Shown here: in pieces, positions 1 to 6,781 of the stretch
How positions within the stretch are numbered: position 1 is the first letter of the stretch
Layout: each line of letters begins with the position of its first letter
The notes under the pieces: generated by a model
The model's database searches: none
Told to the model about the DNA's origin: nothing
The model's input: the letters and a program-made list of their open reading frames with translations, nothing else
Assembly: GCA_002729275.1 (NCBI GenBank)
Contig: PBTP01000041.1
Location: 18,966-26,615, forward strand
Reading direction: 5' to 3'
DNA length: 7,650 nt
Source: Roseibacillus sp.
Lineage (GTDB): Bacteria; Verrucomicrobiota; Verrucomicrobiia; Verrucomicrobiales; Akkermansiaceae
Made by a program: the position numbers and the translations under genes

Positions 1-960
1 CGACCCATTCGAATCAAAAAAATCTGCGCGATGTCCACCCTCCTCGTGTGGGCCGTTGTCCGAGGTAAAGATCACCAGGGTGTTTTCGGCTAGTCCAGTC
101 TCTTTCAAAAGATCGAGGACTCGCCCAACATCACGGTCAATATTACGGAGCATTGCTGCGAACCCCTTCTCCGCCATTGGCCAATCCATCTTCTTGAACT
201 CTCCGAGATCCGGAACTTCCATCCCTCGGTCCCCGGCCTCGTTATTAGCGTGGGGCACATTCAGCGAATGGATGAGAAAAAAAGGAACCTCCTTGTTGTC
301 CCGGATAAATTTTTCGGCATCTGCAACAAATAAATCCGGAGCGTAATCAATTCGTTTCACCGCCACGCCCCTTCCTCCCCGGGCTTTACCGGGAACTTGA
401 AACGGCTTCCACCTTGGAGCGACTTCGTTTCTTAATTTTTCGACCTGCCCGTTCCGGACCAAGAACTCGGGGTAAAAATTGTGAGCGTGCCACATATCCA
501 CATAGCCAAAGAAATGATCAAACCCCACATCATTGGGATTACTTATATTGTCCGGCGTTCCCAGCCCCCACTTCCCGACACATCCCGTACGATACCCTGC
601 CCTCTTCAGAAGCGCCGCCAAGTTAGGGTGCTCTGGGCGGAGAATCACGGGCCGGGTTGAATTCCCCCGCACAACCGTTCGGCCCATATGCTGCCCTGTC
701 ATCAGGACACTCCGCGAGGGCGCGCACACCGTGCAACCAGCATAGAATTGCGTAAACTGCATTCCCTCCGACGCCATCTTGTCGATTTTTGGCGTTTTCA
801 GGATTTTCTGACCGAAACACCCAAGGTCACCATAGCCAAGGTCATCCGCTACGATCAAAACGAAATTCGGGGGGGTGCCCCCCTGCTCTCTGGCAGCCAC
901 CACTGAAAAAGCGGGAACCAGAAAGATCGCAGAAAGTGCGGAAAGAAGAGAAAATTTCAA
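1..960 (-). CDS. Exported type I (formylglycine) sulfatase, arylsulfatase A-like; 3' end beyond the left edge
   Basis: The reading frame is open from a TTG at 960 to the window edge (320 codons, no stop). The catalytic site reads C79-A-P-S-R83, the C-x-P-S-R sulfatase signature; in this family the Cys is oxidised to formylglycine by a separate maturase. Other family residues are visible: the metal-binding pair D39-D40 in VADDLGYGD, K130 in GKWGLG, H231 and H237 in HSLNVPH, and D301-N302 in TSDNGPH. Residues 1-23 form a signal peptide (MKF, a hydrophobic stretch, then VVAA), so it acts in the periplasm or outside the cell, hydrolysing sulfate esters, perhaps on polysaccharides. The TTG start is chosen because GAAGGA lies 9 nt upstream and gives a clean signal peptide. 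An in-frame ATG at 1026 has no Shine-Dalgarno and would add 22 residues in front of it. The family is usually about 450-500 aa, so roughly the last third is missing. The substrate cannot be deduced. It is transcribed divergently from the sugar dehydrogenase gene. Confidence 0.95.
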   Translation of the reverse strand, partial: MKFSLLSALSAIFLVPAFSVVAAREQGGTPPNFVLIVADDLGYGDLGCFGQKILKTPKIDKMASEGMQFTQFYAGCTVCAPSRSVLMTGQHMGRTVVRGNSTRPVILRPEHPNLAALLKRAGYRTGCVGKWGLGTPDNISNPNDVGFDHFFGYVDMWHAHNFYPEFLVRNGQVEKLRNEVAPRWKPFQVPGKARGGRGVAVKRIDYAPDLFVADAEKFIRDNKEVPFFLIHSLNVPHANNEAGDRGMEVPDLGEFKKMDWPMAEKGFAAMLRNIDRDVGRVLDLLKETGLAENTLVIFTSDNGPHEEGGHRADFFDSNGS

Positions 961-1136
961 TAGCGACGATCCTTCAGGCCAACGAGCTGATGGCAAGAAA
1001 AACGCACCGCTACAACTCGGGATCATACAAGATTCAGGAAACCAAATATTTGCCACCTCTCCGCTTCTTCTCTCATCCACGCTCAAGCATAATGACGGGT
1101 TGCCAAACCATCGGAAACGCGCAAACTACTACCAAG
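961..1136. promoter_or_regulatory. Divergent intergenic region between sulfatase and sugar dehydrogenase genes
   Basis: This 176-bp gap separates two genes transcribed away from each other, so it should hold promoters for both. Candidate -10 boxes are CATAAT at 1088-1093 on the plus strand, about 44 nt before the ATG at 1137, and TATGAT at 1027-1022 on the minus strand, about 62 nt before the TTG at 960. Neither has a convincing TTGACA-like -35 box at 16-18 bp, so the boxes are weak guesses. No clear operator palindrome was seen. Confidence 0.4.
970..975 (-). promoter_or_regulatory. Ribosome binding site of the sulfatase gene
   Basis: GAAGGA on the minus strand lies 9 nt before the TTG at 960-958. 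It is the only convincing Shine-Dalgarno sequence near any start in this window, and it decides the choice of the TTG over the upstream ATG at 1026. Confidence 0.6.
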
Positions 1137-2447
1137 ATGAGACCACGCTTCCTGTTCCCAACCCTGGCCCTCAGCCTTGTTCTGTCCACTCTCAAAGCTG
1201 CAGAGGACCTTCCCGCAGTGAGCTATGAAAAGTTTGCGTCTGGCTTTGTGTCGCCACTCAGCATGATCCCTTACGGGGAGGGCAAGCAGGCCTATCTCGT
1301 CGTCGATCAGACAGGCGTGATTTACTTTCTCGATGAAAAAGGAGGAAAACCCGGCAAAGCCTTCCTCGATCTGCGCAAGTCCATTGTGAACCTGAAAAAA
1401 GGCTTCGACGAACGTGGCTCTCTCGGCGTCGCTCTACATCCAAAGTTCAAATCTACCCGGAAAGTGTATGTCTATTACAGCGCTCCACTCTCATCAAAAG
1501 GAAGAGAGAATTTTGATCACACCGCCCATCTCTCCGAATTCAAAGTCAAGGCTGACGGGACAGCTGATACAAGAAGTGAGCGGGTAATATTCACCGTCGA
1601 CCAACCACAGTGGAATCACGATGGAGGTAACCTTGTTTTCGGAAAGGATGGCTTTCTCTACCTCGGGCTTGGTGATGGCGGTGCCGCAAACGACCTGGAC
1701 CCAAAGGGTAAACCTGAAGGGGGACACGAGAAGGGAGGCAACGGACAGGCGCTCAATCGCTATCTTGGCAAAGTTCTTCGTTTCGATATCGATTCTAAAA
1801 CTCCCTATGCCATCCCAGATGGAAATCCCTTCAAGGGAAGCAACGACGGGAGAGAGGAAATCTACGCCTGGGGAATTCGCAATCCCTGGGGCATAACAGT
1901 TGACCCTGAGAGCGGAGACATCATCGTCGCAGACGTCGGACAGAATCGCTTTGAGGAAATTAATGTCATCACCGCAGGCAACTTTGGCTGGCCCCGCTAC
2001 GAGGGGTATGCGCCCTTCGACCAACAGAAACCAAGTGAACCATGCACCCTTGAGGTCTCAGCCGCTCCGGAGGGATTCATCGCTCCCGTACTTGCCTACC
2101 CTCACCACGACGGTCTCGGTAAAGCTCCCGGCTATGGTGTCAGCGTCACTGGAGGACATGTCTATCATGGCAGCGCTATCCCCGAGCTAAAAGGGGTCTA
2201 CCTTTTTGCCGACTGGGCCCAAAGCTGGGCTGGGAAGAAATACGGCCTCTATGGGGGCATCAGGGACTCTAAGACGACCTGGACCATGAAAGTGCTACCA
2301 GGCGCAAAAACCCCAGCTGGTCCAATTTCGAGGATGATCATAGGATTCGGTTACGACCAGACTGGCGAGGTCTATGTCCTTACCAATATCGGCAAAGGGC
2401 CATCCGGGAAAAATGGGGAAATCTGGAAAATAGTTCCTGGAAAGTAA
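1137..2447 (+). CDS. Secreted PQQ-dependent sugar dehydrogenase-like protein (glucose/sorbosone dehydrogenase family)
   Basis: The product is 436 aa. Residues 1-22 are a signal peptide (MRPR, a hydrophobic core, then LKAAEDL). The rest matches the six-bladed beta-propeller of soluble aldose/sorbosone dehydrogenases: RGSLGVALHPKF at 93-104, WNHDGGNLVFG at 159-169 with the probable catalytic base H161, GFLYLGLGDGG at 172-182, GQALNRYLGKVLRFDID at 203-219, YAWGIRNPWG at 243-252 with R248, GNFGWPRYEG at 281-290, and GGHVYHG with LFADW at 339-360. Characterised members oxidise aldose sugars with PQQ in the periplasm and pass electrons to an acceptor, but many relatives are untested. No CxxCH haem motif is present, so electrons would need another carrier. 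The frame stays open upstream to 789, where it would overlap the opposite-strand sulfatase. The ATG at 1137 is preferred because it begins the signal peptide; an ATG at 1092 would add 15 unlikely residues. No strong Shine-Dalgarno precedes either start. The actual sugar and PQQ use are inferred. Confidence 0.9.
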   Translation: MRPRFLFPTLALSLVLSTLKAAEDLPAVSYEKFASGFVSPLSMIPYGEGKQAYLVVDQTGVIYFLDEKGGKPGKAFLDLRKSIVNLKKGFDERGSLGVALHPKFKSTRKVYVYYSAPLSSKGRENFDHTAHLSEFKVKADGTADTRSERVIFTVDQPQWNHDGGNLVFGKDGFLYLGLGDGGAANDLDPKGKPEGGHEKGGNGQALNRYLGKVLRFDIDSKTPYAIPDGNPFKGSNDGREEIYAWGIRNPWGITVDPESGDIIVADVGQNRFEEINVITAGNFGWPRYEGYAPFDQQKPSEPCTLEVSAAPEGFIAPVLAYPHHDGLGKAPGYGVSVTGGHVYHGSAIPELKGVYLFADWAQSWAGKKYGLYGGIRDSKTTWTMKVLPGAKTPAGPISRMIIGFGYDQTGEVYVLTNIGKGPSGKNGEIWKIVPGK

Positions 2448-2632
2448 TCAGGACGCTTCGCCATATGGCAAAGGTGGGGACTGAGTCCCTCTCGGATTTA
2501 GATCCTTTTGCAGGGTAGAGGACAATTCCCGGGCTGGATCCCGAGTTCCTGCCCTCTCTCCTATCGGGAAGATCTGGAATGTTATTCTTTTCCCTCCACC
2601 AGACCTGAGCCTAGGCTGAGCAGGTTTTTTCC
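2448..2632. other. Non-coding gap with several inverted repeats
   Basis: This 185-bp stretch between the sugar dehydrogenase and the propeller operon has no credible gene. It contains GGGAC-TGA-GTCCC at 2477-2489, CGGG-ctggat-CCCG at 2530-2543 nested inside AGGA (2519-2522)/TCCT (2547-2550) pairing, and GCAGG (2510-2514) complementary to CCTGC (2548-2552). None of these is followed by a T tract, so none is a classical terminator; they may form a structured 3' UTR or leader. The only hairpin with a T tract is at its right end and is listed separately. No convincing promoter was found here. Confidence 0.4.
2604..2630 (+). terminator. Terminator-like hairpin plus T6 directly before the operon's first start codon
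   Basis: CCTG (2604-2607) can pair with CAGG (2621-2624), and AGC (2608-2610) with GCT (2615-2617), around the loop CTAG, leaving a GAG bulge on the 3' side. Six T bases (2625-2630) follow at once, then CC and the ATG at 2633. The layout resembles an intrinsic terminator for the upstream gene. The stem is short and bulged, so it may be weak. The 3' arm includes AGCAGG (2619-2624), the only Shine-Dalgarno-like sequence for the next gene at 8-nt spacing, so folding would also hide that site. Whether it terminates, attenuates or does nothing is not visible from sequence. Confidence 0.4.
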
Positions 2633-5524
2633 ATGGCTATTATCTGCTCATTGATTTCACGGGTCTGCCTAGCTGCAATCGCTGGTTGCGGCATGACGGT
2701 TGCCATTGCTCAGGAGAGTGGGAACTTCTCTGGAGCTACGACCTATTTCAGTGAGAACTTTGACTCCTTGGCCACTGAGCCAGGGCTGCTGCCTTTCCCT
2801 TCTGAACCCAACGGCGATGGAACTGACTGGCTGGACCTCTCAACCGCTCAAAAATCCGGCGCTCTCCCAGGATGGCGCATGGCCAAGAATGCACCACACG
2901 GAAAAGGTGGAGTGCCCGAGTGGTCAGGATGGACCTTTGCCTCTCCGGAGGGGTGGGCAGCCGCGGCACCCGGGCAGCGACGGGAGAAATTTGAGCTCGG
3001 CACGAATGTAATCGCGATCGCCGACAGCGACGAATTCGATGATGTCGCGGGAGGAAGACCCTTCGACGCAACCTTGCAAACCCCGCCAATTGATATCTCG
3101 AAAGCCGAGCCTATGAGCCTGACTCTTAAGTTTGATTCAGGTTGGCAGGCTGAATCCCAGACCGGAACCATCATGGTTTCCTATGATGGGCAGAAGGCGA
3201 TTGAAGTTCTTCGCTTCGACGAAGGAAAATCCACGGCCTACAGCGAAACAGTCCGTGTGGCCCTAAAAAACCCTGAAGGGGCCGCCTCCATGAAAGTAGA
3301 ATGGCGGAAGGTTGGATCTAATCACTGGTGGTGGGTTATCGACAATATTGAAGTCAACGACGAGCAACCGGCAACGTTCTCGGTCCAGCCTAAAGTCGCT
3401 TTCCCCAGTCTAACTGCTGCAACGGTTTCATGGCAGGCTCCTGTGGAGAGGGCCCTTCTCTATTACGGGGAGGGAAAGGAAGGGACCCTGCAGCACAAAG
3501 AGGAACTGCGATCTCAGGACGGCCGCTTCAAAGCAGAGCTCAGCGCGCTGAAAAGAGCAACGACCTATCGCTACCGGATCGCACTGCTCAATGATGGCCG
3601 CCGCCGCCTCAGTGAAATGTTCGAATTCGACACCAGATTCAATCTTTCTCCCTCCGCGATCCCAGATCCCGAAACCCTCTCTCCGGATAAAGGCGTACTT
3701 GTCACTGCCGCGCTCAAGGCTGCCACGGACCAGAACGGCTATCTTCTCATCCTGGGTCTCGAAGATGGCACCCTGGCCTCTGCCCTGGCAGCCCGGTCGC
3801 GATTCCACATTATAGCAGCCGACACCGACCCCGCCGTCCTCCAGTCCGTCCGAAAAAAGCTCTACCAGAAAGGCATTCTCGGACACCGCGTCTCAGTCGT
3901 TTCCCTTGGAGACAATGGCCAGACCCCTTGGACTGATGGCTTTGCCGATCTTATCCTGTCAGAGCAGGATACTCTGCCTGTTTCCATCCCAGAATGCCTT
4001 CGCCTGCTACGGCCCGACGGAGGAGCACTTCTCAGTGCTTCTCGTCAGAATTCTCCCGAATTCGAGAAAGCGAACGGACACTGGGAAGAAGCCGAATCCT
4101 TTTCTCTTTTCCGTCGCGGAGAGCTCATTGGAGCAAAGGACTGGACCCACCAGTATGGAACCGCAGGCAACGCTTCGTACACCGGAGAAGCTCTCGGTGA
4201 TGTGAGCGCCACGTCAGGGATGTCTGTTCAATGGATTGGCCATCCAGGCGGAGACTTCGGAATTGATCGCCAACCCCGGATGCCCGCCCCCCTCGCAGCC
4301 AATGGTCGACTCTTCCATCAGGGCATGGATCGAATGGTTGCATTGAATGCCCACAACGGAGCCGTATTATGGTCCTACGAGATTCCCTCTCTGCGACGGC
4401 TCAACGTGGCCCACGACTGCTCCAACTGGTGCGTCGATGAATCAAATGTCTATCTCTCTATCCGGGATCGGCTCTGGATCCTTAGCGCCCGAACTGGAGA
4501 GCTCCATCACGCGCTGCTTCTCCCCACGGCAAAACGTAAGTCTCACGACTGGGGTTTCGTTGCTCAGGAAAACGACGTGATCATCGGGTCCTCGGTCTGG
4601 GCTAATTCTGCCTACCGGGAATTCTGGGGCGATGCCGCGTGGTTCGACAAGGTGGGCGTAGAGGTCACCCAGGTTTGCAGCGACCAACTCTTTGGCTACC
4701 AGAAATCAACTGCCAAAGGCATCTGGGCTTATGGTCGCGGACTGATCCTTAATTCAACCATCGCTCTTCACGAGGGCAGGGTTTACTTCCTTGAGAATCG
4801 CTCTCTGGACCTTCCAGAAGCTTCCAAATCCAGAGTGTCCGACCGCAAGCTATGGCTTGATTTGACTGCCGTATGTCTCGACTCCAGCACGGGGGAGGTC
4901 ATCTGGGAAAAGCCAGGACCAAAGCCTGTCTTCCTTACCGAAAAAGTAGGGTTCGTACAAGCCGCCTACGGAATCGCTACGTCACAAGGCTACCTCGCTG
5001 TCCTGTCCGAGGGTACAGTCAATACAAGCGGAGCCTATCAGAAGAAGGGAAACTTTCGCTGCGCCAGCTATGACCAGGATGGGACCCAGAAATGGTCAAC
5101 CGAAAGCCCCTGGGGTGCCGACCATCATGGCACTCATATTACTCACCCGGTTGTCACCGAGGATCGGCTTTATTTTGCGCCGCATATCCATGACCTCAAA
5201 ACCGGGCAGCCTCTCGGCGCAAGCTATGGACCACGTCGGGGCTGCTCAACTGTGGTCGCGACCAAGAATGCCCTCATGTTTCGCATTCTTGGCGAGGGAA
5301 ACTCTCCTCTCGGATTATGGAACAAGGAAACAGGCTCTGTTTCCCGCTTCATGCGGATTCGTCCCAGTTGCTGGCTAAATACGATTCCCGCCCAGGGCAT
5401 GCTCCTAATTCCTGAAGGTGGTGCAGGATGCTCCTGCGGGGGATGGATGGAGACTTCGATCGGCCTTAGACCAAGAAGTTCCGCCCCACAAATTGGCCCC
5501 TCCTCCCAGCCCGCGACCAAATAA
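2633..5524 (+). CDS. Exported multidomain protein: MAM-like, FnIII-like, degenerate methyltransferase-like and PQQ-like beta-propeller domains
   Basis: The product is 963 aa. Residues 1-26 are an export signal; cleavage could be by signal peptidase I after A24-I-A26, or by signal peptidase II at the lipobox I16-A-G-C19. Residues about 35-243 look like a jelly-roll/MAM-type adhesion domain ending in HWWWVIDNIEV. Residues about 248-335 resemble the fibronectin-III-like N-terminal domain of purple acid phosphatases (TVSWQAP, YYGEG, TTYRYRI). Residues about 343-475 resemble a class I SAM methyltransferase: LLILGLEDGTLASALA (371-386), acidic D397 in AADTDP, and LRLLRPDGGALL. Its glycine loop is GLEDG rather than GxGxG. 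Residues about 500-947 form a PQQ/BamB-like propeller with repeats such as ALNAHNGAVLW (570-580) and CLDSSTGEVIW (748-758). CSNWC (596-600) and CSC (933-935) stand out. It is first in a three-gene operon. The start at 2633 is preferred because the next ATG (2693) would remove most of the signal. Function is unknown; the domain calls come from motif reading only. Confidence 0.85.
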   Translation: MAIICSLISRVCLAAIAGCGMTVAIAQESGNFSGATTYFSENFDSLATEPGLLPFPSEPNGDGTDWLDLSTAQKSGALPGWRMAKNAPHGKGGVPEWSGWTFASPEGWAAAAPGQRREKFELGTNVIAIADSDEFDDVAGGRPFDATLQTPPIDISKAEPMSLTLKFDSGWQAESQTGTIMVSYDGQKAIEVLRFDEGKSTAYSETVRVALKNPEGAASMKVEWRKVGSNHWWWVIDNIEVNDEQPATFSVQPKVAFPSLTAATVSWQAPVERALLYYGEGKEGTLQHKEELRSQDGRFKAELSALKRATTYRYRIALLNDGRRRLSEMFEFDTRFNLSPSAIPDPETLSPDKGVLVTAALKAATDQNGYLLILGLEDGTLASALAARSRFHIIAADTDPAVLQSVRKKLYQKGILGHRVSVVSLGDNGQTPWTDGFADLILSEQDTLPVSIPECLRLLRPDGGALLSASRQNSPEFEKANGHWEEAESFSLFRRGELIGAKDWTHQYGTAGNASYTGEALGDVSATSGMSVQWIGHPGGDFGIDRQPRMPAPLAANGRLFHQGMDRMVALNAHNGAVLWSYEIPSLRRLNVAHDCSNWCVDESNVYLSIRDRLWILSARTGELHHALLLPTAKRKSHDWGFVAQENDVIIGSSVWANSAYREFWGDAAWFDKVGVEVTQVCSDQLFGYQKSTAKGIWAYGRGLILNSTIALHEGRVYFLENRSLDLPEASKSRVSDRKLWLDLTAVCLDSSTGEVIWEKPGPKPVFLTEKVGFVQAAYGIATSQGYLAVLSEGTVNTSGAYQKKGNFRCASYDQDGTQKWSTESPWGADHHGTHITHPVVTEDRLYFAPHIHDLKTGQPLGASYGPRRGCSTVVATKNALMFRILGEGNSPLGLWNKETGSVSRFMRIRPSCWLNTIPAQGMLLIPEGGAGCSCGGWMETSIGLRPRSSAPQIGPSSQPATK

Positions 5525-5534
5525 GACGTCTGCC

Positions 5535-6779
5535 ATGAAAGCCCTTTCATTCATACTCTTTCTCGTCGCTGCTCTGTCCTCATCAACCCTTCGGGCAGAT
5601 GACTGGCCCACCTACCGCCACGATTCGCGACGCAGTGGCGTCACCGCCGGAACGCTTGAATTTCCCCTGTCGAAATCCTGGCAGGTAAAAGGTGGGCACC
5701 CACGCCAGGCCTGGAGCGGACCTGCCAAATGGGATGCCTACTCCGGGAACTCAGGGCTTCAGTCCATGCGGAATTTTGATCCTTGCTTCTATGTAACAAG
5801 TGTCGGGGACCTCGTTTATTTCGGCTCCTCTCATGACAACGCTGTGCACGCCCTTGACGCAAAGACCGGCAGGGAGCGCTGGGTTTTCTTTACGGAAGCA
5901 CCGGTGCGACTGCCCCCGACCATCCACAACGGTATTGCCTTTGCCGGCTCAGACGATGGACACCTCTACGCCCTTGATGCGCGCTCGGGCAACCTGCTGT
6001 GGAAAGACCGGGGATCCCCAGACGACCGCCGGATCCCCAGTAATGCCAGCATGATTTCGCTCTGGCCAATTAGGACGGCTCCACTGATTGCAAACAACAC
6101 TCTGTTCTTTACCGCGTCGCTCACGCCCTGGGAGTCCAGCTGGCTGATCGCAGCCAACCCAGCCACAGGCAAACGTCAATTCAGCCAGGAGATCAGCAAC
6201 GTCACTCTTCAGGGCGCACTTTTAGCGACTGCCGACACCCTCATTGCTCCTCAGGGCAGATCTGCGCCCCTGCTCTATGATCTGAAAACAGGAAAGCCCT
6301 CCGGAGCTATCGGACATGCAGGAGGAGTCTTCTGCCTGGTAACCGAGGACAACCAGCTGATCTCTGGTCCAAAATCTCAGAAGGCCAAGGATAACCAGCT
6401 CTTCCTTACCGACGCAAAAGGAGCTCGCGTTGCGACCTTCAACGATACCTCCTGTGCAGTGGTAACAAGTGGTATTGCCTACCTCCACACTCGGGGCTCG
6501 CTCAAGGCCCTCTCCCTCGGAAAGGGCAAAGATCAGCCTTCAGAGTGGGCCGTGAATACCCCTGCGCCATCCGAACTGATTGTCTCTTCCAAGGCCGTCA
6601 TCCTCGGGCATGCCGGAGGAATAAAGGCCTACTCACGTGAAAATGGATCCTTAATTTGGGAAGCCCCTATCCCAGAGGGAGGAGCTGTGCATGGACTCGC
6701 GGTCTCAGGGAGCAGGCTCTACGCCTCAGACAGCCATGGCGCGATCCACGCCTACGGTCCCCAGAAACAATCTGAATAA
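5535..6779 (+). CDS. Secreted PQQ-like (BamB-type) beta-propeller protein
   Basis: The product is 414 aa. Residues 1-21 are a signal peptide (MKALSFILFLVAAL, then TLRA before DDW). The mature protein begins DDWPTYRHDSRRSG, a typical opening of exported PQQ-like propellers in PVC bacteria. PQQ-like repeats are clear: ALDAKTGRERWVF (106-118), ALDARSGNLLWKD (146-158), ANPATGKRQF (207-216) and AYSRENGSLIWEA (365-377). Other typical segments are DLVYFGSSHDNAV (92-104), GIAFAGSDDGHLY (133-145) and SLWPIRTAP (175-183). No CxxCH motif is present. The repeats occur both in true quinoproteins and in non-enzymatic BamB-like proteins, so PQQ binding is not shown. The frame stays open upstream to 5418 inside the previous gene; the ATG at 5535 is preferred because it lies 10 nt after that gene's stop and starts the signal peptide. 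No strong Shine-Dalgarno is visible, so translation probably relies on coupling. The same domain type in two adjacent operon genes suggests that the products work as partners. Confidence 0.9.
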   Translation: MKALSFILFLVAALSSSTLRADDWPTYRHDSRRSGVTAGTLEFPLSKSWQVKGGHPRQAWSGPAKWDAYSGNSGLQSMRNFDPCFYVTSVGDLVYFGSSHDNAVHALDAKTGRERWVFFTEAPVRLPPTIHNGIAFAGSDDGHLYALDARSGNLLWKDRGSPDDRRIPSNASMISLWPIRTAPLIANNTLFFTASLTPWESSWLIAANPATGKRQFSQEISNVTLQGALLATADTLIAPQGRSAPLLYDLKTGKPSGAIGHAGGVFCLVTEDNQLISGPKSQKAKDNQLFLTDAKGARVATFNDTSCAVVTSGIAYLHTRGSLKALSLGKGKDQPSEWAVNTPAPSELIVSSKAVILGHAGGIKAYSRENGSLIWEAPIPEGGAVHGLAVSGSRLYASDSHGAIHAYGPQKQSE

Positions 6780-6781
6780 TG
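6777..6781 (+). promoter_or_regulatory. TAATG stop-start overlap (translational coupling)
   Basis: The TAA of the propeller gene (6777-6779) shares its last A with the ATG of the next gene (6779-6781). No Shine-Dalgarno precedes this ATG, so ribosomes finishing the upstream gene probably restart here, tying the two protein levels together. Confidence 0.6.

Noticed and set aside
56..346. 96-codon plus-strand open frame at the left edge
   Set aside because: It is antisense to the sulfatase, whose DN metal-binding motif and neighbouring conserved residues are encoded on the other strand here.
789..1136. N-terminal extension of the sugar dehydrogenase frame (116 extra codons)
   Set aside because: It would overlap the opposite-strand sulfatase start and put a non-signal, low-complexity sequence before a clear signal peptide that begins at 1137.
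1494..2024. 176-codon open frame on the minus strand
   Set aside because: It is antisense to the well-supported sugar dehydrogenase and has no recognisable motif.
2477..2489. GGGAC-TGA-GTCCC as a terminator of the sugar dehydrogenase gene
   Set aside because: The stem is only 5 bp with a 3-nt loop and no T tract follows.
3428..3886. 152-codon open frame on the minus strand
   Set aside because: It is antisense to the 963-aa gene, whose domains are recognisable across this stretch; its composition looks like a shadow of that frame.
5418..5534. N-terminal extension of the second propeller gene (39 codons)
   Set aside because: It lies inside the end of the previous gene in another frame and precedes a clear signal peptide at 5535.
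5535..6779. Assigning the 414-aa propeller as BamB of the outer-membrane assembly machinery
   Set aside because: It shares the repeat type only. It has no lipobox and no Bam genes nearby, and it opens like the secreted PQQ-like family of PVC bacteria.
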